A DNA stretch of 64,000 nucleotides. It comes from Artocarpus heterophyllus. Its lineage: Eukaryota; Streptophyta; Magnoliopsida; Rosales; Moraceae. The notes beneath the pieces were generated by a model. It worked only from the letters and a program-made list of their open reading frames with translations, was not told the DNA's origin and ran no database searches. Of the stretch, positions 35,111 to 45,686 are shown in pieces. The stretch lies in assembly GCA_025403435.1 (NCBI GenBank), contig CM046347.1:26238597-26302596 (forward strand), given 5' to 3'. Numbering within the stretch: the first letter of the stretch is position 1; each line of letters opens with the position of its first letter. A program made the translations under genes and the position numbers.

Positions 35111-35349
35111 TTACAGCACATTGTGCGCTTCCTGAGTATCTAAACATATAAGTAACGCGTCAAGATTCCTTATTGGTATAAAATATCATCGTAAATTAAA
35201 TACCAAGTTAATCTATTCTTTAGATTTCATTTGTCATCTCGGTCTTTAGGCAGCACTCTATTTTTCAAGTAATTATAAATTTGCACCTACCTAGCTGTCT
35301 AGTGCAACGATGGGGAGTACATAGTCCAGCACCTAATTTTAAATTATGG

Positions 35350-35850
35350 GTTCTTCAAATAGCTCAAATGGTATAACCTTTAGTAGCTCGGAGTCTTTAG
35401 CCATGGCAATCGTTGCCAGTGCTTCTGCATTGCTATTATCTACTTGGGGAATTCTGATGAGCTCGTGACATTCAAACTTTTCAGTTCATCCTTTACCTTA
35501 GTCAGGTATGTTGCCATCCATTCTCCCCTAACTCTATAATCACCTTTTATTTAGCTGACAATGACGTATGAATCACTATAAATAGTGGCAGAGCTTACCC
35601 CCAGATGTCGAACAAGTCTTAACCCAACTAAGATGGTCCCATAGTCAGCTTCCTTATTAGATGCCTTTTGATTTAAACTCTAATGGCTGAGGTTATCTTG
35701 TAATCCCTAGGCTTACTAGTATGACACCTGCTCCAGCACCGTACTCATTAGATGACCTATCCACATATAGCTTCCACTTGGTAGGCTCTGGTTCTACTTC
35801 TATCTCTTCAACATTTGGTCAGGCAGCAAATTTTGCTATAAAGTCTGCTA
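35350..35850 (-). pseudogene. Second (extra) RNase H of the Tat element
   Basis: Minus strand, separate from the RNase H at 35957-36421. It shows KWKLYVDRSSNEYGAGAGV near 35780, then towards 35390 a region reading IPQVDNSNAEALATIAMAKD. This matches the additional RNase H-like domain known from Tat-lineage elements, which sits between the usual RNase H and integrase. Interrupted by several stops. Confidence 0.65.
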
Positions 35851-35956
35851 ATACTTGAGCTTTTATTGGCTTCTTAGGAGCATAATTCACGTTAAATATG
35901 CTTAATTCCATAGCCTATTTTAATAACTATCCATAAATATCCAACTTTTGAAATGC

Positions 35957-36421
35957 TTACCTTAACAGGTAGTTGGTGAGGACATTGATCATGTGCTCTT
36001 GGAAGTAATGTGGAAGCTTTCTTACTGTTATTATTAGAGCCAATGCAACCTTTTCCATGTCTTTATATCTAGTCTCCGCATCCAAGAGATGTTTGCTCAC
36101 ATAGAAAATAGGAACTTGGACTAAATTTTCTTCTCTGATGATCACCGAACTGACTGCATGTTCCAAAACTGCTAAGTAAACATAAATTTTCTCATCTAGT
36201 AAGGCTTTAGAAAGAATTGGTGCTTGACCGAGATGGATCTTAAGCTGTTGAAAAGCTTTTTCACATTTTGGAGTCCATTCAAAAGGCTTAGCTCCCCTTA
36301 AAGTCTTAAAGAAAGGAATACACTTATTTGTTGCCTGAAAAATAAATCGATTAAGCATAGCTACACATGCAGTAAGCTTCTGCATATCCCTTGGCTTTTT
36401 TGGTGATTCTATTTCAACCAC
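35957..36421 (-). pseudogene. Tat element RT connection and RNase H
   Basis: 154-codon open segment on the minus strand. It opens with the RT thumb/connection (KPRDMQKLTACVAMLNRF; FEWTPKCEKAFQQLK) and continues into the gypsy RNase H (IYVYLAVLEHAVSSVI, where relatives have a catalytic Asp in this strand; YVSKHLLDAETRY). Frame closed on both sides. Confidence 0.8.
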
Positions 36422-36946
36422 GGCTCTAATATTCTCAGGGTTTGCTTCAATACCATGCTAGTTTACCCTAAAAGCAATGAATTTGCCTGAGGCTACACCA
36501 AAGGCTCATTTTTGAGGATTGAGCTTCATGTTGTACTTCTTTAAGATCTCGAATGCTTTTCACAAGTCAGCAATATGTCTATAAGTATTTTAACTCTTTA
36601 CCAGCTTATCATCTACATATACCTCCATATTTCTTTTGATCTAGTTCTCAAACAATTCGTTCACCAATCTCTGATATATGGCTCCTGCGTTCTTGAGACC
36701 AAAGGGCATCTTTGTATAGCAATACAAACCTCGGTTAATGATGAATGCCATGTGCTCCTTGTCGGGGCCATGCATGGGGATTTGATTATACCCCAAGTAT
36801 GTATCCAAAAAACTCATCAGTTCATGACCTGTGCTTATGTCTACTAATTGATCTACCTTGGGCAGTGGGAAGCTATCGTTAGGATATGCTTTATTCAGGT
36901 TGGTGAAGTCCACACAGGTACGCCACTTGTTATTTGTCTTTCTCAT
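36422..36946 (-). pseudogene. Tat element reverse transcriptase
   Basis: The 101-codon open segment 36946-36641 contains WRTCVDFTNLNKAYPNDSFP, then DTYLGYNQIPMH and MPFGLKNAGAIYQRL, the diagnostic Tat-type RT palm. The catalytic YVDD region falls in the following degenerate stretch (a readable VDDKLVK near 36607), out of the open segment. Broken by stops. Confidence 0.85.
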
Positions 36947-37687
36947 TAGGACCAGATTGGCATGTTAGGCAATTAGTTTCCTTAAAGGTTTTGTTTTTAA
37001 TTAATTTGTCAACTTCTTCACACAAGGCTTCATATCCCTATTCATTCAGCGGCCTTGTCTTTTGTCTTTTCGATGGATATGTCAAGTCTATGTTTAATCA
37101 ATGGCAGATAACCTAGGGGAAAATTTTTTTCATGTCATCATGCATCCATGAAAAGACATCAAGATTATCTTTCAGAAACACTATTAGATCTTTTCAGTAT
37201 CTATGGCTGAGCTTTGTGCTTATCTTCAAAATCCTGCTGGGGTCATCATCATCCACTACTACCTCTTCAAGGTCCTCCACTGGTTTTGCTGCAGTGATCT
37301 CGTCATCCATTATTGGATCTAAATATATCTCATTTAATAGTGGTGCATGATCAACCATCATCATTCTGTTTTTAGGGAGTTTGAAATCCCGATTCAAGTC
37401 CAAGTATGTCGTTCGTGCCTCATACTAGTCACCTCTCTTCTCTCCTGCTCGATTCTCAGTAGGAAATTTAATACCTAATGCTATATAGAGGAGATTGCTT
37501 TAAGGGCCCGTAAAGTTGGTCTACCTATCACAGCGTTATGCTAGGTCCTTCCTTTAACAACTATAAAATTTGACGTTATGGTCGAAGTGTTTGGTCGGGT
37601 ATCAACAGTAATAGGAAGAGTGTTTATACCTTCTGGAACAACGCTATCTCCTATGAAACCGTATAGCAGCTGTGAATATGGCATCAA

Positions 37688-38020
37688 CTAAGTCCCGGGA
37701 ATACGCATTTGGTCCAATGCATCGGTGTATAGAATGTCTACTGAGCTTCCATTGTCAATGAAAACCCTGTGGACTTTGTGATTGCCAATCATGGCCGAGA
37801 CCACTAATGTGTCATTATAAGGGAAGTGTACTTCTCGGGCATCATCTTCGGAAAAAGTAATTTCCATACTGGTTCTCCTTGGTATTTTGGATGATCTCCC
37901 GTCCACCTTCATGTAATTATGGAATGGCCTACCCTTGGTCTCTCGAGTAGAATTCTTTTTGGACCGCCTGGAATTTCCACCAGAATACGGTCCTCCATGT
38001 ATGGTGCGATTTACTCCCAT
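37688..38020 (-). pseudogene. Tat element protease region
   Basis: 110-codon open segment. Basic N-terminal linker, then VFIDNGSSVDILYTDAL near 37770-37720: the Tat-type retropepsin active site, which usually reads D-N-G-S in this lineage. Ends at a stop at 37688. Confidence 0.75.
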
Positions 38021-38099
38021 GGGGGGTTGATTGTTTCCTCCTTGAGGGGTTAGATTGTTTTGCTCAGCTCGTACACCACCTAGGTGATTTTCTCTAATG

Positions 38100-39857
38100 T
38101 ATTCTCATAAATATCCTCTCTTGATCAAGTCTTCTATCTCGTCTTTTAGGTCGGTACAATCTATGGTGTAATGGCCGACCTCTCTATGAAATCTACAGTG
38201 CTTATTTTGATTTCTTTTGGTGGGGTCCTTTCTTTTCGAGATCGGCCATTTTAGTATGTTGTGTTCTATACCTGGTTACAAATCTCCTTAATATTTGTAT
38301 TGAGCTTAATATATACTTCATACCTCTGATAAGGACATCTCAGCCTCTTGTTTCCCCGATCCGGTGCCTACACTAGCTAAGTGATAGGCGGGGCTGCAGG
38401 TAAAGCCACTGCAGGTGCTGGCGGAGGGTAATTCTAATTGTTATTTCCACCATTCTAGTTTTTCCTTTTTCCCTTGTTCTTTCCTCCATTTTGATTCAGC
38501 GCCTACTGTGCAGGCTGCTGACCTGCTTGCATTTCTAGAGGATAATATAGAACATCAGCATCTGTAGATACCCGAGCTACTTCATCAACATCTATGTATG
38601 TCTAAGCTCGAGATAAAAACTTAGGCAATGTCATTGGTGGTTTCTTGTGCAAGGAGAACTTAAAAGCTCCCTATTGTAAACAACCAAGGACTGATGTCAA
38701 GGCTGTGTCTTTTGAGTAATTTTCCACTGAGATCATCTCCCAGATATAATGGTCTGTAAAACATTTTAAGGACTCTGTGGGCCCTTGTTTTACTACCTGA
38801 AGCCTTTCTCGAGGTGTTTGTTGTAATCTTCTTCCCATAAACTGGATGATAAAGGTTGTATATAATTCTTCCCAACATGAGATGGTTCATGGCCTTAAAT
38901 TCTTGAACCACTGTCTTGTTTGTCCATTAAGTATTGCATCAAAAGCACAACATTTTATTGCATCGGGACCCCTTATAGGCTCATGTAGGAAAATGATCGT
39001 TGGGGTCCCTCTTCCTATCAAACAAGGGAATATTTAGCAATTTGAGTTTGGGTAGCAAGGGTTCAGCCACTACCACTTCGGTGAATGGGTATCCATCTGG
39101 GTTATCAAGATTGTGGGCTTGATAACCATGCCTTGCCTCCTACCTATTGACTCTCTTTATAAGCCTGAGATGTTCCTGAAGACTTACCACTGACCTATCA
39201 ATATCTTGACTTCCTACCTGCCAAGTCTGGACCTGATCTCTAAGGTCTTCTTGTCCTTGGCCTTTGTTTCTCTCTTTTTTTTTTTACCAAGCCTGAATGC
39301 TCTTCTTGCCTTTGCGCTAAAGGTGGTAACTTTCACTTTCCTATGCCTCTGCACCTTCTCGATCCTCACGCCTTCTGTGTGCTCTTCTTTTCCTTCTTCT
39401 TTGTGATCTCGAGCCCATGCTTGGTACGACTATACTTCGTCAGAATCTCTAGTCCCTTCTTACGAAATTGTTTCAGCTCTTAAAGCTGGTAAGGAACCAT
39501 TATTTGCAGGCCAAGTAAGAATGTTCAAGACATTGTCCATCCACTAAAAGGATTGTATTAATTGAGCATAATTTTGCATCAATGTCCCAATTTGAGCCTA
39601 CAAGCCGCATTTGGGTTAAGAGGTGCATCTTCGAGTGAAGGTAACCGATTTTGATCATCAGTCGAAGGTGGTGGCAGAGGTGGATCCAGTCTTCCACCTC
39701 AGGTAGCTGCATTGTTTTTTTCATTATTTTGACCACGGCGGTTGTTTTGGTTCTAGTAATTCACTTCAGTATGTGTTCTCTCCATTGGAACAATTGAGAG
39801 ATTTTTTTTCTAGAAAAAAGGATGGAAAATTCTTTAGGCCTTCCTTCTAGTGCTAAT
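38100..39857 (-). pseudogene. Tat element gag and leader, degenerate
   Basis: Minus strand, multiple frames. The gag core around 38960-38750 reads CAFDAILNGQTRQWFKNL then YTTFIIQFMGRR, typical of the Tat gag domain. A zinc-knuckle-like HCRFHREVGHYTIDC lies near 38190. Upstream (39000-39740) are basic and coiled stretches with stops. The first bases inside the 5' LTR read ATTAGCACTAGAAGGAAGG on the minus strand, a candidate degenerate primer-binding site of unidentified tRNA. Confidence 0.7.
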
Positions 39858-40440
39858 TGTTGATGGACAAAACTAGTCTAATAGGATTCTCTCAAATTCC
39901 TCATCAAAATAATCACTCACGTATGAACTAAATAAAGCAATAAGAAAATAATAGCAAGAACATAAGAATTTAGAGTGGTTCACCTCAATTGAAGGCTACG
40001 TCCACTATGGGTTTTCTCGGTTGGTAGGGTTTCACTATAAGAAAATATTGTTTACAAAGCTAATGCTAGGGCTTATGCCAAGAATTAGACTTAAGCTATT
40101 CTTTACAACTAGCCCCTATTTATAGTACTCAAAAGCCTATTTTAAATTCAAATACAAGATAATATCTTTTCCTATTGGCTAGAACTCATCACCGTGATCT
40201 CTTATAGGCTTTGTCCTTTATTAGTATCTTATATTCGGTAGATTATGATCTGCTTGAATGCTTATCACCATCTTAGAAATATTCTAATTTAAATTCATAT
40301 ACAAATAGAACATCTTAGTCTTCTTGGGTATCTTCTAGAAAGAACCTTTTAGAACACACCGAGGCAATATGGGTTAAGATCAACCTTGGGCCTTTTTGAG
40401 CCCAATACCTGACTAGGCCCAACTCAATTACCCGAGAACA
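39858..40440 (-). repeat. Tat element LTR (5' LTR of the minus-strand element)
   Basis: Direct repeat of 14350-14966, starting TGTTGATGGAC and ending GAGAACA. Shorter by about 34 bases through small gaps. Confidence 0.75.
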
Positions 40441-40567
40441 AGAGGTAACCACCATATTTGAATGTGGGTTTCAGAAGAAAGTTAATTTAGCATTATGATT
40501 TAGACCATATATATGGGAAAAAAAGAAAGTGGAAAAACACCGTCTATTTGGTGAGGGGAATGGGTTT

Positions 40568-40865
40568 AACTGGGACGGTTGAGTAAATCATCTCCATGGG
40601 GGATATAAAATAAGTAAGGAATAGATGAAGAAAGAAGAGGTATGAAAACATAGAGAATTAAGAATTGAGCAAAGAGTTTATACAAAGAAGAAAAGAGAGG
40701 GGAGAAGGAGGGAGAAAACTGGGACGGTTGAGTAAATCATCTCTATGGGGGAAATAAAATAAGTAAGGAATAGATGAAGAAAGAAGAGGTATGAAAACGT
40801 AGAGAATTAAGAATTGAGCAAAGAGTTTATACAAAGAAGAAAAGAGAGGGGAGAAGGCGGGAGAA
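40568..40865. repeat. 149-bp tandem duplication
   Basis: Two units, 40568-40716 and 40717-40865, each beginning aactgggacggttgagtaaa and ending in a ggagaagg-type purine block. Only a handful of single-base differences, so recent. It lies about 130 bases outside the Tat element, in unrelated flank. Confidence 0.9.
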
Positions 40866-41211
40866 AACAAACAAACTTAGTTTGTTATTCATTCGATTCA
40901 CAAAGAGCATAATACAAGAGACTCAGTGGACGTAGCCTAACTCTTAGGGTGAACCACTATATCTTTTGGTGTGATGATCTTTATTTTCTCGCTTTTATTT
41001 AATCGCTTATTTGTGTTTCGTTCATTTATTAATGTTTTGCATTCAATCTTTAATTTTACTATTTCTATAAATCAATTGCTTCATGGTGAAGAGGTGCTCA
41101 CAATGGTCAATGATCCCAATTGTTTTCATGTCTAATATTCCTTTTGTTATGCTAATTTTATTGATTGTTTAATTGTGTAGGTCGCAACATCCACAATTGC
41201 CATGTTCATTA
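40866..41211. other. Spacer, nothing recognised
   Basis: AT-rich sequence with no open frame of note between the tandem duplication and the LTR-like piece at 41212. Confidence 0.5.
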
Positions 41212-41470
41212 TGTTAGGATTAGTGTCCTAAGAAATAAATATTTTGATTGTGTTTATGGCAGTTTTGGTTAAATAAATAAAATACAAGTATTTCATATTG
41301 TTGATTGTATATTAAGCAAATTGTTGATCTATGACTATTTAAACTAAATCTTGGAATTATGCATATATGAGATTTGTAAACATAAGTATACGATTACAAG
41401 ATTGATATTATACATCCATAGTTGTAGTTTGTGGGATAAAGCTCGGCACTTTATTCACTTTATTTACCAA
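41212..41470 (+). repeat. LTR-like fragment, distant relative of the 62.8-kb LTR
   Basis: Starts TGTTAGGATTAGTGTCCTAAG and, about 230 bases on, reads gggataaagctcggcacttta. The LTR end at 62822 shows the same skeleton (TGTTAGaca...ctctaaa, then gggaataaagttgggcgcttta about 250 bases on). Either a short LTR or the end of a longer one. The copia gag-pol debris to its right is read on the opposite strand. Confidence 0.45.
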
Positions 41471-41479
41471 AAACAAAAC

Positions 41480-42340
41480 CCAAGTAAACATTAAAAAATC
41501 ATCCACAATCACAAAAACATAACGTTACCAAGACTGGTAGTCCTCGAAGGATCAAATAAATCCATATGAAGAAGTTGTAAATGTCTAATGGTAGGAATAT
41601 AAAAAATCAATTTAAAAGAAATTCTTACTCATTTCCAAATTGACATGCATCACAAATTCTATACTTTTGAAATGAGAGTTTAGGAACAATATCTTTTTTA
41701 GAAAGCTTTGAAAGTAAATGCGTGCTAGAATGTCCAAGTCATCAACACTAAAGCCAAGAATCATCAATTACAACTGAGAGGCATTGACTATTGTTTGAAA
41801 ACTTTTCAAAATCAATAGTATAAATATTATCATTTCGGTCACTAATAAACACAACATCACCATTGCAAACATTTTAAGTTAAACACTTTAAAGATTCAAA
41901 AGTAGCTTTATTACCTTTTATCACTTAATTGGCTAATACTTAGTAAATTATGCTTTAATAAATTATGTTTTAAGTTATCAACAAGAAAAATATTCTCAAT
42001 AATATGCTTGGAGCAAACACTATCTAAAAGTTATTTGACTTTCTCCTTTCTTAGTACTTATAAAGCATAATCAAGTTTTGATATTTAGTACCTACATGAC
42101 TTTGGGTCCATTGGTGTTAGTACTTGATGTTTTGGGAACCCATTTTTGTTTAACTCCAAAATATGCACTTTTATGGGACAAAAGAAATCGGTGCATCCAT
42201 CTTGGTTGTAACAAGTGCTTGCATATTTTGAGTTACTTTTACCAAATGACGCCTTGACAAAATAATTCTTTAGGAATTTTTTTAATATGTAGTTTATAGC
42301 CTACTCCTCCTTTGTTAAAAACACATCGTTATTCACCAAG
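41480..42340 (-). pseudogene. Copia protease to GAG-pre-integrase remnant
   Basis: Minus strand, several frames and stops. Readable blocks run from about 42010 (ENIFLVDNLKHNLLS type) to a GHSSTHLLSKLSKKDIV block near 41720 and CDACQFGN near 41650, typical of copia GAG-pre-integrase. After about 41490 the coding sequence stops; RT and RNase H are absent, so the element is internally deleted or truncated. Confidence 0.65.
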
Positions 42341-43672
42341 CATCAAATTATAATTTTTTTTCTTTCCATTGGTGAACTCTTAAAATTATTTTAGTCAAGT
42401 CATCAACTTCTTCATTAAAAGATGCATTCTCAAGAACCAAATCATTGTCAACACTCTTTGATTTCTCCTTTTTCCAAACCTCAATTTCATCTTGAAGAAT
42501 TGCAATTTTCTTTTTAAGAGTAACATTTCTAAGCGCTAGTTTCTCATAGTCATTATGCAATTCGTCAAAAGCTATAGATAGTTCTATATAGTCAAACTCA
42601 TTGTAATCACCCTTAGGAGATTAAGGGGAAGTTAACTCATCATCATCAAGCACCATGAAACATATATTGGTGACTTCTATTGGCTCTTCCTCATCAGATT
42701 CTTCAAGATCAAGTTCATTCCAAGTATCTTAGAGAACTTTTTTAATTTTTCCTTCTTACTTCCCTTCTTGATTCCCTTCATTTTGAAAGGACAATCCAGC
42801 CTCTTGTGTCCCAGTTTCTTGCAATCATAACAATTATCTCATCTTTCTTTGATTTTCTCCTTGATCATTGTTTTTTCTAGATCCTTTGCCTTGGTTGAAC
42901 TTTCTATAGAATTTATTGTACTTCTTTAAGAACAATACCATTGCATCGAAATTTTTTTGATCAAGGGATACATCTTCATCATCTTCCTCTTCTTGAATGA
43001 AAGCCTGCAAAGCAATTTCTTTCTTTTTTTTTCTTCCTCTTTTTGGTTTTCTTTCTTGTGATCTCATGAGCCAAAAGAGATCCAATTCGTTCCTCCAACG
43101 GTAGAGTAGAAAGATCTTTAGCTTCTTCTAAGGTTATCTTTTGGACATGCCATGAGATAGGTAGTGACCAGACAATCTTGCTTACTAATTCACTTGTCTT
43201 AAAAGTCCTACCAAGAGATTCAAACTATTAATGATAACCATATATCTAGTACATATTTTGGTAATGGACTCTTGATCTTTTATTTTTAACATCTCATAAT
43301 CATTATGAATATAATTAATCTTAATTTCCTTTACTTTAATTTGTTCCCTCATGAACAACTTCTAAAGTGGGCCACATCTCTTGTGTGGAGCTACAAGATG
43401 TGATTCTATTGAACTCATTTCTATCCAAAGCACAATATAATATGTCCATAGCATTAGCATTCAAAGACACATTTTTCTCATCATTTCTATCATATTCGTT
43501 TGGATCTTTAGGAACATAACCTTATTTATTTCTTTCACAGGTTAATAAGGGCATTTTCAATAATTCTCCATAAAGCATTGTCAATGGATTGCAAATAAAT
43601 AATCATCCTAGCTTTCCAATAATTGTAATCGACTCCATTGAAAAGAGGAGGTCTATTCATATAGTTACTTTC

Positions 43673-45654
43673 TGTTGGAAAAACAAGTGCGAGGTGCGCA
43701 GCGGAATTTTAAAAATTTTAACATCAGAGTATTTTTTCAAAACACAAGTTTGAAATGCTATATGTATAAATTAAACAGATCTTACTAACTTCAGTGTGCC
43801 GAAGAACCTCCACAATCCGTGAAGAGAAGTAACGTTCCAAAAGAGCCTCAACCAACTGGTCTTCTTTGCTATTCTCTATCTACGACCGGAGTAAGTGTGG
43901 GCTCACACGTACAGCTCTTCCACCGGTGACTCTCCTTCCAACCAATAGAGAGAACCCAAAGCTAGTGTTCGTGATTTGTGAACAAAAGCTCTTAGGGAGT
44001 TTTCAGATGCTCACTGGAAGAGTATCACTCTTAATCTCTCAATTGATCTGAGTAAATCATGAGCTCACTCCCTTTATATAGCCATTGGCCCTGGAGCCAG
44101 TCCTTATCAGATTAGGTCTCAAAAACTCGAAACAGAATCAAGTTTGGATCAATATCTGATAAGATCCACGTAAAAACGCGTAATCTTATCTCTCGCTGAT
44201 CGGCAGGCCGAACAGGCCCCATCGACAGGCCGAACACGTCATTCGGCAGGCCAAACTCCTGAGAAAAAATCTCCATGAATTTTTTATTTTTCACCCGAGA
44301 TTCTAAAGGATAAAGTCTCAGTTTTGATTCAAATAACCCAATAGAGAAGTTATCTGATCAAAACAAACTTTATCAAGATAATCTCTAAGAAAATAAATCA
44401 ATTCACAATAATTCCACAAGTTTATCTTGATTTAATTTATCCAATTAAATCAACCAATAAATAGACAAGAATTATCTGATCCCAATAATTCAACAAGTTT
44501 ATCTAAAATTAATTTTATTACAAAATTAATTTATCCAATAAACAGACATGAATTATTTGATTCTTTCAAATTTTAAACTTATCTTATAAATTCGACATAA
44601 GTCACCAATTATTGAAAAAATACGCTGTATCGTTACAGGATTTTGTGAGCTAGCAAAGGGGGCCAAAATGGACCTATAAAGTTCAAGCTCATGATAATTA
44701 TGAAACCCAATATCCCATATATACATTTCACAATTATCAACTCCAATGCTACTCCACTAAAAGCTTGGAGCTGTACTCTCGAACTTTATAGAATTACGCA
44801 TCGTATCCCCATATGATAATCCATAATCAGCTTAAGGACAAGTTTTGTCTTACCTTCCCGATTATTTTTGTCTTACGTTCCATTGTCTCACCATTAGAAA
44901 ACTTACCATCCAAAGATAGTATACCATTCGGTTACACCTATGTATCCAAATGGTTGAGCGCTCCAATTTTCTAATTACAGGACAACGCATATAAGAGGAT
45001 ATCATTACTCCTAAAGAGGAGCTATGGATTCCATATCTTTGAATAACAAGTCTACGCTATCAAGAGTCATGCCTCCAACGTACCGGCATGCATACCACTA
45101 TAGAGATGTGGGAGTCACCCATTGGTACATCAAAAAACACAAGTCGAGACAACGAGCCAACTATTCATCTCAGGATTAAGATACAATACAAATGACTGTC
45201 TAAAGTGAATGAATTTGTCGAGACAGAATTATTAATCCAAATCAATTCACTTTATGTCCCGATCCAACACATCGTCATCTATGACAACGTGCTAATGTTT
45301 CTATTCAAGGAGTCCAACTCTGATGGTCAAGACAAACCATCTCCCAAAAGGGATATAGACAACATAACAATCTTTACATGAATAAAGCACCTAACTTTAT
45401 TCCCTCGATTGCAGATCATATGTTTTAGACTGTCACCTTAAGAATCGTGTCTTTCGCATAATCAGTCCATCATATGCCCAATTCTTAAGGTTTAGACCGA
45501 CAGTCTCAGACTCTTGTTTGCTTAACATACATTCAACAAATATGAACGTAAAGAGGACAAGATTTGGTATATACAAATGAATAAATTCTTTATTGAAAAA
45601 AATGTCTCCAAAAACGTATTACATTTTTACCCCTTAGGGCATACATATCTAACA
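43673..45654. mobile_element. Solo LTR, 1982 bp, TSD CTTTC
   Basis: Begins TGTTGGAAAAAC and ends CATATCTAACA, TG...CA with TGTTRG inverted ends, flanked by perfect CTTTC at 43668-43672 and 45655-45659. No internal coding or second LTR, so it is a recombination-derived solo LTR. Its last 1.1 kb matches 62822-64000 in inverted orientation. It carries three dyad motifs of the Tekay type at 44199-44255. Superfamily not determined because no internal region remains. Confidence 0.9.
44199..44255. repeat. Three Tekay-type dyads in the solo LTR
   Basis: Units at 44199-44212, 44221-44234 and 44242-44255, read as ATCGGCAGGCCGAA and close variants, i.e. the reverse complement of the TTCGGCCTGCCGAA motif at 17482-17651. 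Spacing (about 21 bases) is the same as in the Tekay LTR. Confidence 0.85.
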
Positions 45655-45686
45655 CTTTCCATGTTTGGAAAATTTTGATTAGCCAT

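Larger units (their letters stand above)
14350..40440 (-). mobile_element. Old Tat-lineage Ty3/gypsy element, nested by four later insertions
   Basis: Direct LTR-like repeats at 14350-14966 and 39858-40440 both begin TGTTGATGGA and end in ACA; gag-pol debris between them is read on the minus strand. Removing the inserted Tekay element, hAT-like MITE, foldback and copia leaves about 11 kb. The RT motif style, a second RNase H-like block and an antisense extra ORF are all hallmarks of the Tat lineage. The flanking five-base candidates (ggaag left, agagg right) differ at two positions, so the target duplication is decayed or not preserved. Highly diverged LTRs and many stops and frameshifts indicate the oldest insertion in its cluster. 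Confidence 0.85.
42341..45686 (-). pseudogene. SIRE/Maximus-like copia gag, split by a solo LTR
   Basis: Start ATG at 45686. The first 10 or so codons lie at 45686-45655; the frame resumes at 43672/43667 after the solo LTR and one target-duplication copy are skipped. The gag N-terminal domain follows (PPLFNGVDYNYWKARM near 43650). A Lys/Glu-rich block is at 43085-42850 and a zinc knuckle CYDCKKLGHKRLDC near 42830-42790. Last comes a coiled-coil-like stretch (42560-42348). Several stops and frameshifts. This arrangement and the long coiled region after the knuckle fit SIRE/Maximus-type copia gag; lineage is moderately sure. Confidence 0.7.
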
